A DNA stretch of 10,361 nucleotides from Gammaproteobacteria bacterium. GTDB lineage: Bacteria; Pseudomonadota; Gammaproteobacteria; GCA-001735895. The DNA lies in the NCBI GenBank assembly GCA_029882955.1, contig JAOUJX010000120.1, positions 1 through 10,361 on the forward strand, written 5' to 3'. The translations under genes and the position numbers were made by a program. The notes beneath the pieces are model-generated. The model had not been told where the DNA came from and did no database searches. It saw nothing but the letters and a program-made list of their open reading frames with translations. Of the stretch, positions 7,250 to 10,361 are shown one piece after another (the stretch's first letter is position 1; every line of letters starts with the position of its first letter).

Positions 7250-8413
7250 TTAGTACGCAAGCCCGCGTGCGCTAACAGGCCAGAGACTCTCGACCTTACC
7301 GTTACGGACGCCGACGTACCAGTCGTGAACGTTGCAGGTCGGATCACAGTGCCCGGGCACCAGTTTCAATTTGTCATTCACTTTTAAAATGCCGTCTGGA
7401 TCGCTAATGACGCCATGCTCGTCCGAACACTTGATGTATTCGACGTCATCGCGGCCGAAAATTACGGGTAATCCGGAATCAACGCTTTGGGCCTTGAGAC
7501 CGGCATCACAAATTGCTTTGTCAGACTTGGCGTGGCTCATGACCGAGGTCAGGATGAATAAGGCGTTTTCCCATTCGCCCTGATCGATACGTTCGCCTTT
7601 TTCATTGAGTATTCGGCCGTAGTCGGCATCCATGAAGGCGTAGGAACCACACTGAAGTTCATTAAAAACGCCAGAATTGCCTTCGAAGTAATAGCTGCCG
7701 GTACCACCGCCGCCGACGATGTCGCAGCTTAGCCCCTTAGCCGAGAGTGCGTCGATAGCCTCCCGTACCATCGCAACCGCGATATCGATTTTTTCACGTC
7801 GATCCTCATACGAATCCATATGCTGCATGGCGCCCTGGTAGGCCTGAATGCCAGAGAATTTAAGCCCTTCGGCAGCATCGATGGCTACGGCGATATCAAC
7901 GACTGCCTGGGTTTCGGTGACGCCGCAGCGGCCGGCACCGCAGTCGATCTCGACCAGACATTCAATGGTTGTCCCGTGCCTGGTCGCTGCCGAGGAGAGC
8001 TCGGCGACATTATCGATATCATCGACGCAGCAAATCGTTCTTGCGCCGAGCAGGGGAAGGCGGGCCAATCGGTCGATTTTGGCAGGATCCCTGACCTGAT
8101 TTGAAACCAGTACGTCTTTGATGCCGCCGCGCACGAAGGCTTCCGCTTCCGAGACTTTCTGGCAGCAAACACCGCAGGATCCACCCAGTTTTTCCTGAAG
8201 CTTGGCGACATCGACAGACTTGTGCATTTTGCCGTGGACGCGATGGCGTACTCCCATCTCCTTAGCTAATCGCCCCATTTTCTGAATGTTGCGCTCTAGT
8301 GCATCGAGATCGAGCACCAGGCAGGGTGTTTGAATATCCTGTTCGTTCATACCGACTTCGGCGGGGGTATTGTAACCGACTTCGAGGTCGGAATTATTGG
8401 TTACTGCATTCAT
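7250..8413 (-). CDS. bhcC: Beta-hydroxyaspartate aldolase BhcC (D-threonine aldolase-like, PLP)
   Basis: BhcC condenses glycine with glyoxylate to (2R,3S)-beta-hydroxyaspartate, the carbon-carbon bond-forming step of the cycle. The protein has the alanine-racemase-type N-terminal barrel of D-threonine aldolases. HGKMHKS contains the likely PLP lysine (Lys62 from the chosen start), and PGHCDPTCN carries the His355/Asp357 pair that binds the divalent metal in this family. EIDCGAGRCGV, GGGGTGSYYFE, LQCGSYAFMDADYG, LKAQSVDSGLP and the ending VWPVSARG-like LWPVSARGLAY match, from memory, the Paracoccus enzyme along most of the length. The frame is open from a TTG at 8428, but I choose ATG 8413: GGAG (8426-8423) then lies 9 bases upstream as a proper ribosome binding site, and the resulting MNAVTNN start resembles known BhcC. 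This gives 387 residues. It starts 26 bases after bhcB. Confidence 0.93.
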   Translation of the reverse strand: MNAVTNNSDLEVGYNTPAEVGMNEQDIQTPCLVLDLDALERNIQKMGRLAKEMGVRHRVHGKMHKSVDVAKLQEKLGGSCGVCCQKVSEAEAFVRGGIKDVLVSNQVRDPAKIDRLARLPLLGARTICCVDDIDNVAELSSAATRHGTTIECLVEIDCGAGRCGVTETQAVVDIAVAIDAAEGLKFSGIQAYQGAMQHMDSYEDRREKIDIAVAMVREAIDALSAKGLSCDIVGGGGTGSYYFEGNSGVFNELQCGSYAFMDADYGRILNEKGERIDQGEWENALFILTSVMSHAKSDKAICDAGLKAQSVDSGLPVIFGRDDVEYIKCSDEHGVISDPDGILKVNDKLKLVPGHCDPTCNVHDWYVGVRNGKVESLWPVSARGLAY

Positions 8414-8422
8414 TATGTTTAG

Positions 8423-8426
8423 CTCC
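8423..8426 (-). promoter_or_regulatory. Ribosome binding site that decides the bhcC start
   Basis: GGAG on the minus strand ends 9 bases before ATG 8413. It lies immediately next to the alternative TTG at 8428, so it cannot serve that codon, which favours ATG 8413 as the start of bhcC. Confidence 0.7.
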
Positions 8427-8439
8427 AATTGATTCTGGA

Positions 8440-9405
8440 TTACATCCAGGGTAATTTTTTAAGGTCTACGTTGCCGCCGGTAATGATGACACCAACATGT
8501 TTGCCAGCAAACAGCTTTTTATTTTTTAAGATCGTTGCCAGGGGCACCGCACTACTCGGTTCGATTACTATTTTCATGCGCTGCCAGGTGAGGTACATGG
8601 CGTCGATTATATCTTCTTCAGTTGCGAGCAATACGTCGGTGACATAGTTCGATACGAAATGCCAGGTACGTGGACGCATGCTCACTTTCAGACCATCGGC
8701 AACGGTCTGCGGTGAATCGTCTTCGATGATTTCACCCGCCTGAAACGAGCGGTAGACGTCGTCCGCATTTTTCGGCTCGGCTGCATATATTCTGGTTTGC
8801 GGCGAAACATTCGACAGAGTTAAGCAAGTGCCGGATATCATGCCGCCACCGCCGATTGGCGCTACCACTGCATCCAGCTCACCGATATCCTCGTGAAACT
8901 CTAGCGCACAGGTACCCTGACCAGCAATAACCCGGTGATCGTTATAGGGGTGAACGAAATCTGCCCCGGTTCTGGCTACCAGTTCCTCGAGCATGGCTTC
9001 ACGCGCCGCCGTAGAAGGCTCGCATTCGAGTACTTCGCCGCCATAACCTCGCACGGCGGCTTTTTTTGCCTCCGGAGCGGTTTTCGGCATGACCACCGTC
9101 GCCTTTATGCCGCGACGACCGGCAGCATAGCTGAGCGCCTGTGCGTGATTACCGGAAGAATGGGTGGCAACACCTTTGGCTGCTTGTTCATCGGATAATC
9201 CAAACACGGCATTACAGGCACCGCGAGCCTTAAAAACACCCGCTTTCTGGAAATTCTCGCACTTGAAAAATAATTTAGCACCACTGAGTTGGTTGAAAAA
9301 GCTCGAAGTCAAAACCGGCGTACGATGGATATAGGGGGCAATGCGCTCTTGCGCCTCTTTGACGTCTTCGAAAGTTGGAATGTACATGTCGTTACCATTG
9401 GTCAT
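8440..9405 (-). CDS. bhcB: Beta-hydroxyaspartate dehydratase BhcB (threonine dehydratase/serine racemase-like, PLP)
   Basis: BhcB removes water from (2R,3S)-beta-hydroxyaspartate to give iminosuccinate. It is a fold-type II PLP enzyme of 321 residues, the size of short serine racemase/catabolic threonine dehydratase proteins, with no C-terminal ACT domain. Seen: the PLP lysine Lys59 in FQKAGVFKARGA, the substrate loop SSGNHAQ (83-89), the phosphate-binding glycine loop PIGGGGMISG (183-192), and the C-terminal ITGGNVD (308-314). VFKARGA replaces the SFKxRGA of most threonine dehydratases. Family alone would suggest a threonine or serine dehydratase; its place between bhcA and bhcC points to the hydroxyaspartate substrate. 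Start ATG 9405 is preferred over the in-frame ATG 9387 because AAGGAG lies 9 bases upstream. The gap to the bhcA stop is 17 bases. Confidence 0.9.
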   Translation of the reverse strand: MTNGNDMYIPTFEDVKEAQERIAPYIHRTPVLTSSFFNQLSGAKLFFKCENFQKAGVFKARGACNAVFGLSDEQAAKGVATHSSGNHAQALSYAAGRRGIKATVVMPKTAPEAKKAAVRGYGGEVLECEPSTAAREAMLEELVARTGADFVHPYNDHRVIAGQGTCALEFHEDIGELDAVVAPIGGGGMISGTCLTLSNVSPQTRIYAAEPKNADDVYRSFQAGEIIEDDSPQTVADGLKVSMRPRTWHFVSNYVTDVLLATEEDIIDAMYLTWQRMKIVIEPSSAVPLATILKNKKLFAGKHVGVIITGGNVDLKKLPWM

Positions 9406-9414
9406 ATTGAAATA

Positions 9415-9420
9415 CTCCTT
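9415..9420 (-). promoter_or_regulatory. Strong ribosome binding site of bhcB
   Basis: A perfect AAGGAG on the minus strand lies 9 bases before ATG 9405, inside the 17-base gap after the bhcA stop. It fixes the bhcB start upstream of the alternative ATG at 9387. Confidence 0.8.
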
Positions 9421-9422
9421 TC

Positions 9423-10361
9423 TCAGGCAGCTCGGGACTGTACGACATTGTTACCATGACGATAATACTCCTGAGCTGCTGCGACGCCGGAGCCGAGCTC
9501 GATCGGGTATCCCAGATCCTTCATTGCCATTTCGATAGTCGCAAGTCCAGAAAGTGCCATGGCATCGGTCATCGACCCAAGGTGGCCGATTCGAAACGCT
9601 TTACCTGCCATTTCACCAAGGCCGACACCAAAAGACATCTGGTATTTTTCGAAAGCGTGGTTTGTCAGCTCGTCGCTGTCGAAACCCTCGGGAACGTAGA
9701 TCGCACTCACTGTATCAGAATAAAGCTCGGGAGCGACCGCACAAAGCTTCAAACCCCAGGCTTTAACCGCCCGTCGAACGCCTTCGGCGATACGAAAGTG
9801 ACGAGAGAAAACGTTTTCAAGCCCTTCCTCAAATAACATATCCAGGCTCTCTCGTAAACCGAACATAAGCGGTAAAGGCGGAGTGTAAGGGTAGCCGCCG
9901 GTTACGTTTGCGCCTGCCATATCGCGGAAATCAAAATAACAACGAGGGCATTTTGCCGTTTCGCAAGCCGCCATAGCCTTCTCACTAACGCCGACAATCG
10001 CCATGCCGGTGGCCAGCATAAAGCCCTTTTGCGAACCGGAAACCGCGAGGTCGACACCCCATTCGTCCATACGAAAATCCATCGAACCGAGAGAACTAAC
10101 CGCGTCGACATAGAGCATGGCGGGGTGGTTTGCCGCATCCATTGCCTTGCGAATCGAGCCGACATCGCTTTTAACGCCGGTAGCGGTTTCATTATGAGTC
10201 ACCAGAACCGCCTTGATCTCATGCTTGCTATCGGCCTTCAAATGTTCCGCGTAACGATCAACCGGAGCACCCGTGCCCCATTCGCAATCGATGACTTCAA
10301 CATCCAGGTTGTGTCGTTGACAAAGGTTGATCCACTTATGTGAAAACATACCAAATCTTGA
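9423..10361 (-). CDS. bhcA: Aspartate-glyoxylate aminotransferase BhcA (class V aminotransferase; N-terminus cut by window edge)
   Basis: BhcA moves the amino group of L-aspartate to glyoxylate, yielding glycine and oxaloacetate, the product that leaves the cycle. About 312 codons are visible; the open frame continues past Met10349 as SRFG to the window edge, so that Met is internal, and roughly 80 N-terminal residues are missing if the family length near 395 applies. Class V features: HNETATGV (cofactor/substrate contact), YVDAVSSLG with the PLP-ring aspartate, the Schiff-base lysine in VSGSQKGFML (codon at 10028-10026), and AFRIGHLG with the carboxylate-binding arginine. Serine- or alanine-glyoxylate aminotransferases share all of these, so the aspartate specificity is inferred from the bhcBCD neighbours and overall similarity. 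It is the first visible gene of the operon; its promoter and any regulator lie outside the window. Confidence 0.9.
   Translation of the reverse strand, partial: SRFGMFSHKWINLCQRHNLDVEVIDCEWGTGAPVDRYAEHLKADSKHEIKAVLVTHNETATGVKSDVGSIRKAMDAANHPAMLYVDAVSSLGSMDFRMDEWGVDLAVSGSQKGFMLATGMAIVGVSEKAMAACETAKCPRCYFDFRDMAGANVTGGYPYTPPLPLMFGLRESLDMLFEEGLENVFSRHFRIAEGVRRAVKAWGLKLCAVAPELYSDTVSAIYVPEGFDSDELTNHAFEKYQMSFGVGLGEMAGKAFRIGHLGSMTDAMALSGLATIEMAMKDLGYPIELGSGVAAAQEYYRHGNNVVQSRAA

Noticed and set aside
9456..9836. Plus-strand frame of 126 codons opposite bhcA
   Set aside because: It is antisense to the conserved C-terminal half of bhcA and has no recognisable domain.

Overview
The window looks like chromosomal DNA of a bacterium, most likely a marine or aquatic gammaproteobacterium. 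That placement rests on three things: moderate base composition, a SelD fused to an NADH-dehydrogenase-like flavoprotein, and a beta-hydroxyaspartate-cycle operon of the type described in marine Proteobacteria. No rRNA or other phylogenetic marker is present, so the placement is inference. I see no mobile element, CRISPR array, tRNA or phage gene.

Layout. Bases 1-1922 (minus strand) hold most of a two-domain protein: an FAD/NAD(P) disulfide-oxidoreductase-like domain joined to selenide, water dikinase (SelD). Its C-terminus runs off the left edge. A 212-bp divergent gap follows. Next on the plus strand comes an 857-residue membrane sensor histidine kinase (2135-4708) with a periplasmic Cache-like sensor, two PAS domains and a complete kinase core. 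Forty bases later comes hemN (4749-6122), the oxygen-independent coproporphyrinogen III oxidase of anaerobic heme synthesis. The gap before hemN carries an FNR/Anr-like box and, at exactly class II spacing, a -10-like hexamer that overlaps the first possible start codon.

Bases 6282-10361 (minus strand, convergent with hemN) hold four tightly spaced genes, transcribed in the order bhcA-bhcB-bhcC-bhcD. Their generic family names would be class V aminotransferase, threonine dehydratase-like protein, D-threonine-aldolase-like protein and ornithine cyclodeaminase-like protein. Read together they are the complete beta-hydroxyaspartate cycle. BhcA transfers the amino group of aspartate to glyoxylate, giving glycine and oxaloacetate. 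BhcC condenses glycine with a second glyoxylate to beta-hydroxyaspartate. BhcB dehydrates that to iminosuccinate. BhcD reduces iminosuccinate back to aspartate. The net result is two glyoxylate to one oxaloacetate without loss of carbon or nitrogen, which lets the cell grow on glycolate or glyoxylate. The N-terminus of bhcA and any regulator lie beyond the right edge.

The 159-bp convergent gap between hemN and bhcD contains a long, nearly perfect hairpin that probably ends the bhc transcript. The main points for a second look are the bhc operon hidden behind generic family names, the possible leaderless FNR-driven hemN promoter, the hemN lineage, the start of the SelD fusion, and the orphan sensor kinase next to hemN.
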